Positions 9,326 through 16,158 of a stretch of DNA of 37,134 nt are shown one piece after another (the first letter of the stretch is position 1; every line of letters starts with the position of its first letter). The notes under the pieces were generated by a model. It did not search any database, had not been told where the DNA came from, and saw nothing but the letters and a program-made list of their open reading frames with translations. The position numbers and the translations under genes were made by a program. Source of the stretch: Mycolicibacterium vaccae NBRC 14118 = CIP 105934 (GTDB taxonomy: Bacteria > Actinomycetota > Actinomycetes > Mycobacteriales > Mycobacteriaceae); the NCBI RefSeq assembly GCF_001552715.1, contig NZ_BCRS01000045.1, positions 1 through 37,134 on the forward strand. Reading direction: 5' to 3'.

Positions 9326-10651
9326 ATGCGACATCGTCGGAGCAGCAGAAGTACTGCGCTACGGGGGACGCTGACGAGTTTCGCCAGATCGAGTTGGCGT
9401 CTGGCGTTTCCACTTCTGGTGATTTTCTCGATGCTCGGCTTGACCGCCGCAGACCCGGTGCTGCCATCCGCGCCGATCGCTGCCCCGATCGTGGTGCCGT
9501 TGCCTGATGTCCCCGCAGACGTCTGGCAGAACCGTGGCTTAATCGTCCACAAGGAGTCCTACGACCCACCGCTTGCTGACCCCGAGTCGGTACTTGGTGG
9601 CGCGTGGCGTGCCGTCTATAGGTCAGTCTCCGGCCTGGACGGCGAAGGACGCGAGGTGTCCGGGGCATTCTTCCTCCCCCGAGGAACCCCGCCGCCTGGT
9701 GGCTGGCCGGTTGTTTCGTTTGCACACGGAACAACTGGTATCGGCACCGACTGCGGTCCCTCCTACCAGCCGGACTTTCAGGGATACGCGCCGATCGTTG
9801 AATCATTGCTGGACAGGAAGTACGCCGTCGCGCTCAGTGACTACGAAGGGCTCGGCCCGACGGGTTCACATCTGTACCTCGAGCAACGGACTGCGGCATT
9901 CAACACCATCGATGCCGTCCGTGCCTTACGCGAGATCTCGCCGACGGTGTCCACACGCTGGGCAGCGATCGGTTATTCACAGGGTGGACAAGCGGCATGG
10001 GCCGCCAACGAGTTGAACCCGTACTACGGCGATGGTCTCGAATTGGTGGGGAGCGTCGCGGTCGCACCGGCGGCAAATGTGACAGCCACGGCGGACCTCA
10101 TCTGGTCGGGTTCACTCACGGAGGAACAGCTGGCGCTGTTCCCGTTGTTCATCGTCGGCTTGGGCAGGTACCACCCGGATCTTGACGAGGATGCCTTCCT
10201 GCCTGGTGCAGCTGAGGCCGAGCGGAAACGCCTGAGCCATTGTGCACAACGACGTACGACAGAGGCACCGCCAAGAAGACCCCCCGCTCCGGTCCCATGG
10301 AAAACGGTCGTCGATCAGCTGAGCGGGGCGCACGAGACCACGCCGGGCTCTCCCCACGACATCGCTGAGCTGCGGGATGCGATGCGCGAGATTGCGCTGC
10401 CCCAACACCCCTTGGACCGGCCGATGCTCGTCATCTCCGGCGCTGTGGATTCCCTGGTCTTTCCGGAATGGGTGCGCACCGCGGTTGACGGCAGTTGCTC
10501 ACTAGGCGGACACATCGAGTACCGAAAGATTCCAGGCGCCGATCACAACAACGTCTTGTGGAGATCCGCCTCGATCGTCGCGAGGTGGGTGGCCGCTCGA
10601 TTCGACGGAGCCCCTGCGCCGTCGAACTGTCCAGTTGAGAACTCAGGCTGA
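9326..10651 (+). CDS. Exported secretory-lipase-family alpha/beta hydrolase
   Basis: The 441-residue protein has an N-terminal export signal (a basic start, then FPLLVIFSMLGLTAA to about residue 42). The body fits the secretory lipase (LIP) family: VVSFAHGTTGIGTDCGPSY near 129-146, a nucleophile elbow AAIGYSQGGQAAW with Ser218, an acid in VISGAVDSLVFP (Asp375), and a histidine in IPGADHNN (His407). These form a credible Ser-Asp-His triad. The family hydrolyses esters or lipids outside the cell; substrate here is unknown. Cysteines around 143, 306, 390 and 435 may form disulfides, as expected for an exported enzyme. It follows the beta-helix gene on the same strand after a 333-base gap, so probably has its own promoter. 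It is convergent with the hydroxylase-like gene. Confidence 0.85.
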   Translation: MRHRRSSRSTALRGTLTSFARSSWRLAFPLLVIFSMLGLTAADPVLPSAPIAAPIVVPLPDVPADVWQNRGLIVHKESYDPPLADPESVLGGAWRAVYRSVSGLDGEGREVSGAFFLPRGTPPPGGWPVVSFAHGTTGIGTDCGPSYQPDFQGYAPIVESLLDRKYAVALSDYEGLGPTGSHLYLEQRTAAFNTIDAVRALREISPTVSTRWAAIGYSQGGQAAWAANELNPYYGDGLELVGSVAVAPAANVTATADLIWSGSLTEEQLALFPLFIVGLGRYHPDLDEDAFLPGAAEAERKRLSHCAQRRTTEAPPRRPPAPVPWKTVVDQLSGAHETTPGSPHDIAELRDAMREIALPQHPLDRPMLVISGAVDSLVFPEWVRTAVDGSCSLGGHIEYRKIPGADHNNVLWRSASIVARWVAARFDGAPAPSNCPVENSG

Positions 10652-10664
10652 GTGGGTCAGCGGC

Positions 10665-10684
10665 AGCACCCTCGCCCAGGTGCT
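10665..10684. terminator. Hairpin between convergent lipase and hydroxylase-like genes
   Basis: AGCACC (10665-10670) and GGTGCT (10679-10684) form a 6-bp stem with an 8-base loop in the 31-base gap between two convergent stop codons. It overlaps the TAG of the minus-strand gene. Position suits a bidirectional terminator; the stem is short and no T-tract is present. Confidence 0.3.
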
Positions 10685-11489
10685 AGCGCGCGAGCCTGTC
10701 AGGGGTCCCCGGCTGGGTGCTGCCGGTGTCGGCCGTGACCTGTGCACCAAGCGTCTCCTGCCACGCTTCGGAGTTGGCCAATGCCCGCCTGATGTAAGGC
10801 GACCTGCGAATGGCGCCGATGAAAGCGCGGTTGGGGATCGCTAGGTACCAAGGCAATTCACGAATGAAGTCAACGAAGAGGACAACGCGTGTCTCCTCGC
10901 TGTCGTTCCAGACTTCGTGCTCGAACGTGTCGTCGAAGACCATGCTGCGACCCTTGCGCCAGTGCTGAGTACTGCTACCGACGCGGATACGGGTCAGGGT
11001 CTCATCTGCCGGGGTGCGGAGAGCGAGGTGGTAACGCAACACCCCCTTCCACGGCCCAGTGTGCGGCGGGATGTGCTTGTGCGGGAGCAACACCGAGAAC
11101 AGCGCCGTGGTCATGCCGGGAATCGATTCCACGATCTCGGCCGTACGCGGACATCTGTTGCAGTTGCTTTCCGCACGGCCGCCGTACGCATAGAAGGCGA
11201 ATACCTTCCACCGGTCGTCCTGGGTGAGGTGGCGCTGCTCCTCTTGGATGTCCTGAAAGTTGGGGAGCTTATCGACCTCGGCGAGCAAACCGTCGAGTTC
11301 GGCCTGAATTTCGTCGGCACGTGCCTCGACCTCAGCGATCCAGGGAAAGTCCGAGGGGTCGAAGAACTCGGTGCGACCGGACGGCGCATGTGACAGCAGA
11401 CGTCCGAACAAGGCTTGAAGCCGGTCGAACATCGCGTATGCCCAGGCAGCGATCCTGCCGAGAACAATCGAGCGCCGTTTTTCAGACAT
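10683..11489 (-). CDS. Aspartyl/asparaginyl beta-hydroxylase-like Fe(II)/2-oxoglutarate oxygenase
   Basis: The 268-residue protein matches the Asp/Asn beta-hydroxylase (AspH/LpxO-like) domain in its second half. PPHTGPWKGVLRYHLALRTP (141-160) gives a His143-Thr-Gly pattern, and VFDDTFEHEVWNDSEETRV gives the second histidine (His191) with Arg201 likely binding 2-oxoglutarate. The His-x-Gly form resembles animal AspH, whose iron site uses two histidines and no acid. Residues 1-40 are basic and amphipathic and could touch the membrane; a Cys pair (110, 113) sits mid-protein. The family hydroxylates peptide side chains or, in LpxO, acyl chains. Here it lies beside GNAT genes and the EPS operon, so its substrate could be a lipid, peptide or decorated sugar; this is open. 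Confidence 0.78.
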   Translation of the reverse strand: MSEKRRSIVLGRIAAWAYAMFDRLQALFGRLLSHAPSGRTEFFDPSDFPWIAEVEARADEIQAELDGLLAEVDKLPNFQDIQEEQRHLTQDDRWKVFAFYAYGGRAESNCNRCPRTAEIVESIPGMTTALFSVLLPHKHIPPHTGPWKGVLRYHLALRTPADETLTRIRVGSSTQHWRKGRSMVFDDTFEHEVWNDSEETRVVLFVDFIRELPWYLAIPNRAFIGAIRRSPYIRRALANSEAWQETLGAQVTADTGSTQPGTPDRLAR

Positions 11490-11719
11490 CGCGGAGACCC
11501 TAACACCGCGGCAGATTCATCCGGCGACAAATTGTCTATTTGCCGAAACATGTTGACGCCGACAGCGAATCAACCGTTTGCGATGATTGAAAAGACAAAC
11601 AAATCGACCCGTAGCCATGATTGGTGGTCGACGCCGAGGATAGTCTCACCTTTGATGTGAACGCGACTACGCCGGGAACATGCAGCCGACAGGCGAACGC
11701 CCGGTCAACCGAACAGCTA
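11490..11719. promoter_or_regulatory. Upstream region of the hydroxylase-like gene with two palindromes
   Basis: This 230-base gap is AT-richer than its surroundings and holds no convincing gene. GACAAATTGTC (11526-11536) is an 11-base palindrome and AACATGTT (11547-11554) an 8-base one, both 37-65 bases upstream of the minus-strand ATG at 11489, a position suited to operator sites. AACATGTTGAYGCC is shared with 6439-6452 in front of the beta-helix gene. Confidence 0.35.
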
Positions 11720-12394
11720 TTACGCGGAAGCCCCCTCGAGTGGTTCGAAGGTCACGCTCTGGCGAAACAGGCGCCAGCTTTCGACGCGTTTGAACTGTCG
11801 TGTCCAGCCAGCTCTTTCGGCCACCTTGAAGGTCCCGAGGTTCTTCTCGCCCGCGACGCCGATTGCAGATCGCATTCCGAGTTTGCGGGCCTCGTCCAAT
11901 ATCTTGGTACCGGCATCCATGAACACCCCCAGCCCACGATGACGCTCCGATGTGAAAATGCCTTCGACCATCGACTCGCCCGGCTTCAGTACCGGAGCTA
12001 ATGGGCCCCAAAGCGCCTGCATACGCGGGTTGTCTTCCGCCGTGAACAGATACGCGATAAAGCACACTGCTCCCTCGGGATCGATGGCGACCCAGGGCGC
12101 AGGTAGGTCGGAGTCCAGCAGCCAACGCTGGTCCGCACGATGTCGCGCCACCTCGGGCGGCAGGTCCGGGTCGTCGGCGACCAACGAAAGGTCATCGCCT
12201 GGTTGAAGCTTTCGCACGACCAGGGGAATCTTCGCCGGCGGCGCATTGAACGGGACACTCAGGTCGTCGCTGATCCCAATCGACACCGTAGTTGAGTGAA
12301 ACCGCTTCCGCGCGGTCCGCCACAGCCACCTGCGTCCCCGCGGGCTGCGCAAGAGCTCAATCAGGAGGGCGACGTTATCCCGGAGCCGCTTCAT
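11720..12394 (-). CDS. GNAT-family N-acetyltransferase-like protein
   Basis: Starting at the ATG at 12394 (MKRLRDNVALLIELL) the protein has 224 residues; a TTG 51 bases upstream is possible but less likely. The C-terminal half has the GNAT core: SMVEGIFTSERHRGLGVFMD carries the R-x-x-G-x-G/A type acetyl-CoA loop, followed by a helix (AGTKILDEARKLG) and the strand AIGVAGEKNLGTFKVAERAGW, typical of motif B. The N-terminal ~50 residues are basic and helical. GNAT proteins transfer acyl groups from CoA or carrier proteins to amines; the acceptor is unknown. The gene is divergent from the larger GNAT-like gene at 12612 and shares a 217-base intergenic region with it. Confidence 0.78.
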   Translation of the reverse strand: MKRLRDNVALLIELLRSPRGRRWLWRTARKRFHSTTVSIGISDDLSVPFNAPPAKIPLVVRKLQPGDDLSLVADDPDLPPEVARHRADQRWLLDSDLPAPWVAIDPEGAVCFIAYLFTAEDNPRMQALWGPLAPVLKPGESMVEGIFTSERHRGLGVFMDAGTKILDEARKLGMRSAIGVAGEKNLGTFKVAERAGWTRQFKRVESWRLFRQSVTFEPLEGASA

Positions 12395-12572
12395 GCGGTT
12401 CGGCCACCGTGTCCGAGACGTGTATGAACCACGCCGGTTCGACAACCAAAGTTCGCCCAGATCACCGAGATCGGATCACGCCGCACGTCTCTCCCCCTCC
12501 ACGAGTGTGGGCCTTGATGTCAGTCATGCCCCCACGTTGCGAGACGCTATCACGGCTCACGATGTGGTGTTT

Positions 12573-12601
12573 CGTCTCAGCGAACTTCATTCGCTGAGAC
12601 G
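12573..12601. promoter_or_regulatory. Perfect 12-bp inverted repeat just before the GNAT-like gene
   Basis: CGTCTCAGCGAA (12573-12584) and TTCGCTGAGACG (12590-12601) are exact reverse complements around a 5-base loop, ending 10 bases before the ATG at 12612. As RNA the stem can grow by a U-G and a U-A pair. No T run follows on either strand, so it is more likely an operator or a translation-control hairpin than a terminator. It is the strongest hairpin I found in the window. Confidence 0.6.
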
Positions 12602-12611
12602 GAAAACCGAT

Positions 12612-13655
12612 ATGCCACGGCGTATCCCGAACGTCATCAAGCAGATTTGTCAGCGCCCGGGACGCACTTGGCCTCAGTTGCTGTCCACGCCGCTGCGGTA
12701 CCGTATCGACATGCCAGAGGTACGCCCCGTGGAGGTCGCACCGATCACCAAAGCCGACATCCCTGAGGTGGCCGACTTCCTGCACAGTGAGATCGGGCCT
12801 GAAGTGTCTGCGGCCGACTGGCGTCGGGCCATGACCACCACGTGGGATTTCGTCCAACCCAACTACGGTTACCTGCTGCGCGAGAACCGACGCCTCGTCG
12901 GCGCGCATCTGGCGTTGTATTCGGAACGGACGATCGATGGTCGATGCCACCGCATCTGCAATCTCGGGACCTGGTGCGTCGCAGAAGAACACCGCGCAGC
13001 GGGATTGCGCTTGCTGCGGACGTTGCTCCGCCAGAAGGGATATACCTTCACCGACCTGACGCCCAATCGCAAGATCGTCGCGCTGAACGCCCGACTCGGG
13101 TTCGCTCACCTCGACACGACGCGCTCGATGGCCCCCAACATTCCGTGGCCGGTGTGGTCGAGGCGGGTGCGAGTTGTCGACACCCCGAAGGGGATCGAGG
13201 ACTTGCTGCACGGGCGAGACCAGACGATATATCGCGACCACGCCCAGGCCGCCGCTGCTCACCATGTAGTGCTCGTCGCGGGTGAGCGGAGCTGCTACGT
13301 GATGTTCCGACTGGACTACGGCCGGATCAAGCGTCGGCCCACGTTCGCATCGATACTGCACGTTGGCGATCCCGACACGTTTGAGGATTGTGCGCCCCAC
13401 TTCTATCGTTACCTTCTGCTCCGGCGCGGGATACCCGCTACGTTGGGCGAGATCAGGGTGGTGGGCCACCGCCTGCCTAGGTCGGTAATGGTGGCGGGTC
13501 CGGCGAAGATGTATCTGTCCGACGACCTTGAACCAGCAAAGATCGACGATCTCTACAGCGAGCTGACCTGTTTCGAGTTCCAAGGCCGCTTTCCGCACCA
13601 CGACGCACCGAAACCCGGCCCGTCGCACGTGCCGGAGCATCCGATCGGCACCTAG
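12612..13655 (+). CDS. GNAT-like acyltransferase paralogue A of the EPS locus
   Basis: From the ATG at 12612 the product has 347 residues. A second ATG at 12711 (MPEVRPVEVAPITKADIPEV) would give 314 and lines up with the start of paralogue B at 20273, so the true start is uncertain. The protein shows a GNAT fold: VGAHLALYSER, then ICNLGTWCVAEEHRAAGLRL with an R-x-x-G-x-x-L loop, LLRQKGYTFTDLTPN and ALNARLGFAHLDT. A second domain of ~150 residues follows, ending DLYSELTCFEF. Paralogue B at 19383-20273 shares this whole plan. The two copies bracket the ACP-ligase-decarboxylase block, suggesting transfer of a carrier-bound acyl or aminoacyl group. A relation to N-acyl amino acid synthases or Fem-like transferases is possible. 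The stop overlaps that of the convergent ACP gene (CTAG). Confidence 0.72.
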   Translation: MPRRIPNVIKQICQRPGRTWPQLLSTPLRYRIDMPEVRPVEVAPITKADIPEVADFLHSEIGPEVSAADWRRAMTTTWDFVQPNYGYLLRENRRLVGAHLALYSERTIDGRCHRICNLGTWCVAEEHRAAGLRLLRTLLRQKGYTFTDLTPNRKIVALNARLGFAHLDTTRSMAPNIPWPVWSRRVRVVDTPKGIEDLLHGRDQTIYRDHAQAAAAHHVVLVAGERSCYVMFRLDYGRIKRRPTFASILHVGDPDTFEDCAPHFYRYLLLRRGIPATLGEIRVVGHRLPRSVMVAGPAKMYLSDDLEPAKIDDLYSELTCFEFQGRFPHHDAPKPGPSHVPEHPIGT

Positions 13656-13912
13656 TTCGCGCTCTGCTCGACGAATTCGGCGAGAGTGCCGATCGTCTCA
13701 AAGACGTCGCCGGTGAAGTCCTCGTCGTCGATCTCAAAGTCGAACTCTCTCTCCAGATTGACGGAGAGGGCGACCACCGCCATCGAATCGAGTTCCGGCA
13801 TGCTGCCGAACAGTTCGGTGGACGCGTCAAGATTGTCGGCGCGATCTTGGATCGCGAGGGTCTTCACGAGCACCACCTTCACGCGTTCCAGAGTCTCCGT
13901 GCTGTAGTTCAT
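13652..13912 (-). CDS. Stand-alone acyl carrier protein
   Basis: This 86-residue acidic helical protein has the 4'-phosphopantetheine attachment motif ELDSMAVVALSVNLE with Ser43 as the site, then DFEIDDEDFTGDVFETIGTL, the usual helix III-IV region. It would carry an acyl or aminoacyl group as a thioester after activation by a phosphopantetheinyl transferase encoded elsewhere. The ATG at 13912 has a strong Shine-Dalgarno sequence (AGGAGGAA). It is the last gene of the minus-strand train and lies 60 bases after the ATP-grasp gene. With the ligase, ATP-grasp and decarboxylase next to it, it most likely serves as the carrier of this pathway rather than of fatty acid or polyketide synthesis. Confidence 0.9.
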   Translation of the reverse strand: MNYSTETLERVKVVLVKTLAIQDRADNLDASTELFGSMPELDSMAVVALSVNLEREFDFEIDDEDFTGDVFETIGTLAEFVEQSAN

Positions 13913-13920
13913 CTAGCTGC

Positions 13921-13928
13921 TTCCTCCT
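13921..13928 (-). promoter_or_regulatory. Strong Shine-Dalgarno sequence of the ACP gene
   Basis: The minus strand reads AGGAGGAA here, eight bases before the ATG at 13912. It is the best ribosome binding site in the operon and suggests the carrier protein is made in higher amounts than its partners. Confidence 0.75.
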
Positions 13929-13972
13929 ATTAGGGTGATGCGAAAATTGGACGGCCCGCCCGCGGGGTTCGT

Positions 13973-14920
13973 TCAGTGGGCATCGCGGGTCGGTGCCTTG
14001 CGGACGAATTCTTCATTGAAACTGGCGCTCAACAATTTCACCGCCTGCTCGCTTTCGGCCTTGCCGAGGTGATTGGGCGGTCCGCACGGAGTGTTATTCA
14101 CATCCACGATGTAGATCTGGCCGTCGTCGACGTCCCTGAGGACGTCCAGTTCACCGAAATCCAAGCCGAGTTTCTTCGCGAATTGCTGTATCAGCACCAG
14201 TTCGCGGTCCGAGAACGCCGAGTCGGGGGGACCGACTTTCGCACGGGCGTTCCGATTGCTGAACCGGGATCTCGCGTCGCGGTACTTCCAATAGATGAGC
14301 GGTATCGAGCCGCCGACGATCGGAACCCTGATATCGACGACCTCATCTCCGGTCGTGTTGTTAATCAGCTTCTGGAAGACGACGTCGGTTCTCGGTGTGG
14401 TCGTGGGACATTCGATGAGAGTCCCGTCATGCATCGCGTTGTCGTCGGACTTCATGACACATGCCCCCTGGTACGTGCGGGGATCGACGAATGTGCCGTA
14501 CCCGAAGACGTCACGAAAGACCTTCTCCACGTACGTCTTGCTGATGTCGTTGCAGTGTTGATTCACCACGAAATGGTTGTCGGACAGCTCGGTCAGGACT
14601 GCATTGTGCTGTCGCTTGGTCACGTCTTCGAAGGACACCACGACATCCGGCCGCGTGGTGGCCGACGACGTTATCGTCAGACCCAGCGAGTTGCAGATCT
14701 TATAGAGGATCTGGGAGTAATCGGGTCGGTCCGGGTGGAACAGAATGGTGGCGGCCTGATGGTCTCGTTCGAACCTCTTCCGTAGATACTTCGTGCGATA
14801 TCTGATCCTGACCATCGTCCCGATGATCCTGTCGTGGTAGATCTTTCCCGCGAACTTGTAGGCAGGATGCTCTTGGAGTTCTTCCATGGCGAACTCCCTG
14901 TTAGGTATGAAATCTCTCAT
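13973..14920 (-). CDS. ATP-grasp-like ligase, candidate aminoacyl-ACP ligase
   Basis: The 315-residue protein resembles the ATP-grasp fold in its second half: VVDIRVPIVGGSIPLIYWKY (strand-turn-strand), then LDFGELDVLRDVDDGQIYIV and DVNNTPCGPP, in which Glu257, Asp273 and Asn275 match the acidic/Asn metal-ATP ligands of the family. A middle segment (FQKLINNTTGDE) would hold the adenine-binding strand. The start ATG at 14920 follows a GGGGTGG ribosome site. ATP-grasp enzymes join a carboxylate to an amine or thiol through an acyl phosphate; in butirosin synthesis such an enzyme (BtrJ) loads glutamate on the ACP BtrI. The placement between an ACP and a PLP decarboxylase suggests the same task here. 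No signal peptide or membrane segment is seen. Confidence 0.68.
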   Translation of the reverse strand: MRDFIPNREFAMEELQEHPAYKFAGKIYHDRIIGTMVRIRYRTKYLRKRFERDHQAATILFHPDRPDYSQILYKICNSLGLTITSSATTRPDVVVSFEDVTKRQHNAVLTELSDNHFVVNQHCNDISKTYVEKVFRDVFGYGTFVDPRTYQGACVMKSDDNAMHDGTLIECPTTTPRTDVVFQKLINNTTGDEVVDIRVPIVGGSIPLIYWKYRDARSRFSNRNARAKVGPPDSAFSDRELVLIQQFAKKLGLDFGELDVLRDVDDGQIYIVDVNNTPCGPPNHLGKAESEQAVKLLSASFNEEFVRKAPTRDAH

Positions 14921-14931
14921 TTTCCACCCCG

Positions 14932-16158
14932 CTATACGAGTACTTCGATAGGCGCCGGATGTCCCAGGAATGCGGTGGGGCTGGCCGTCAGGCCGTAGGC
15001 GCCTGCCTGGAACAGCACGATCGAATCGCCGATCTCGGCGTCCGGCAGTACGACACCGTCACCCAGCAGATCCAGCGGGGTGCACAGACAGCCGACCACT
15101 GTCACCTCCGACTGTGGTGCCTCGGTGAGGCGGTTGCCGACCGCGATCGGATAGTTACGCCGGATCACCTGGCCGAAGTTTCCGGATGCGGCCAGCTGAT
15201 GGTGCATGCCGCCGTCGACGACGAGGTACGTACGGCCGCGGGACACCTTGCGGTCGACGATCCGCGTGACGTAGACGCCGGACTCCCCGACGATGTAACG
15301 GCCGAGCTCTATCACCACCTTCGTATCCGGCAACTCTGGCTGGATACGGTCCTGTACGAGCATGGTCAGGTTCGTCCCGATCACGCCCAGGTCGAGCGGG
15401 GAGTCCTTGTCGAAGTAGGGAATGCCGAAGCCGCCGCCGAGGTTCACATACCGGACCGGGGCGGGCGACTTGTCGGCCAGTCCGAGGATGAGCTCTACGG
15501 TCTTTTGCTGTGCCTCACAGAGAATCTCGGCGTTGAGGTTCTGCGAACCGGCGAACACGTGGAACCCGAGGAAGTCCAGATCGGCGGTGGCGACCAGGGC
15601 GAGCAGTTCGGGCACCTGTTCGGCGTCGACACCGAACTGCTGGGGCCCCCCGCCCATCCGCATCCCGGAACCCTTCACCTGGAAGTCGGGATTCACCCGG
15701 ACCGCCACCCGCGGCCGTACTCCCAACATCTCTCCGGCCTCGATGACACGTCGGGCTTCCGTCGAGGATTCCATCTCGATGGTCACGCCCGCCGCGACCG
15801 CCTGCGCGATCTCCGCGACGGTCTTGCCCGGTCCGGCGAAGCTGATCCGGTCCGCGGACAGCGGAGTGTCCAGAGCGGTTCGCATCTCGAGTGTGGAGGC
15901 GACATCCAGCGCGTCGACCAAGCCGGCGAGGTGTTGCACGACCGCCGGCATCGGGTTGGCCTTGACCGCGTAGCTCAGATGTATCGCCGACGGCAGTGTC
16001 GCGCGCAGCGCCGCGACACGCTCGCTCAGCAAGCGTCGGTCGTAGGCGAAATAGGGCGTCGACCCGACGCGGGCGGTAAGCCGGTCGAGCGGCATTCCGC
16101 CGACCGCGAGTTGCCCCTCGGCAATGCCGAAAGCGGCGATCACTGGACGTAGATTCAC
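14932..16158 (-). CDS. PLP-dependent decarboxylase (LysA/ornithine decarboxylase fold; BtrK/exosortase-associated type)
   Basis: The 408-residue protein is a fold-type III PLP enzyme. YAVKANPMPAVVQHL holds the PLP lysine (Lys66), FHVFAGSQNL has His200, YVNLGGGFGIPY (238-248) is the phosphate-binding glycine loop, ELGRYIVGESG (285-295) is the second phosphate motif, and VVGCLCTPLDLLGDG has the catalytic Cys359-x3-Asp363, followed by GAYG with Tyr388. All known catalytic residues are present. It fits the group found beside AMP ligases in exosortase/EPS loci and resembles BtrK, which decarboxylates glutamyl-ACP. Normal lysine biosynthesis is unlikely here because the gene lies inside the EPS train. 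GTG start at 16158 overlaps the ligase stop (GTGA). Confidence 0.88.
   Translation of the reverse strand: MNLRPVIAAFGIAEGQLAVGGMPLDRLTARVGSTPYFAYDRRLLSERVAALRATLPSAIHLSYAVKANPMPAVVQHLAGLVDALDVASTLEMRTALDTPLSADRISFAGPGKTVAEIAQAVAAGVTIEMESSTEARRVIEAGEMLGVRPRVAVRVNPDFQVKGSGMRMGGGPQQFGVDAEQVPELLALVATADLDFLGFHVFAGSQNLNAEILCEAQQKTVELILGLADKSPAPVRYVNLGGGFGIPYFDKDSPLDLGVIGTNLTMLVQDRIQPELPDTKVVIELGRYIVGESGVYVTRIVDRKVSRGRTYLVVDGGMHHQLAASGNFGQVIRRNYPIAVGNRLTEAPQSEVTVVGCLCTPLDLLGDGVVLPDAEIGDSIVLFQAGAYGLTASPTAFLGHPAPIEVLV

Noticed and set aside
14959..16152. Plus-strand 397-codon frame opposite the PLP decarboxylase
   Set aside because: Antisense shadow; the decarboxylase on the minus strand has every catalytic residue.
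14932..16158. Decarboxylase as housekeeping lysA
   Set aside because: It is locked by overlaps into the EPS operon next to an AMP ligase and an ACP, unlike lysA, which in mycobacteria sits near thrABC-type genes.
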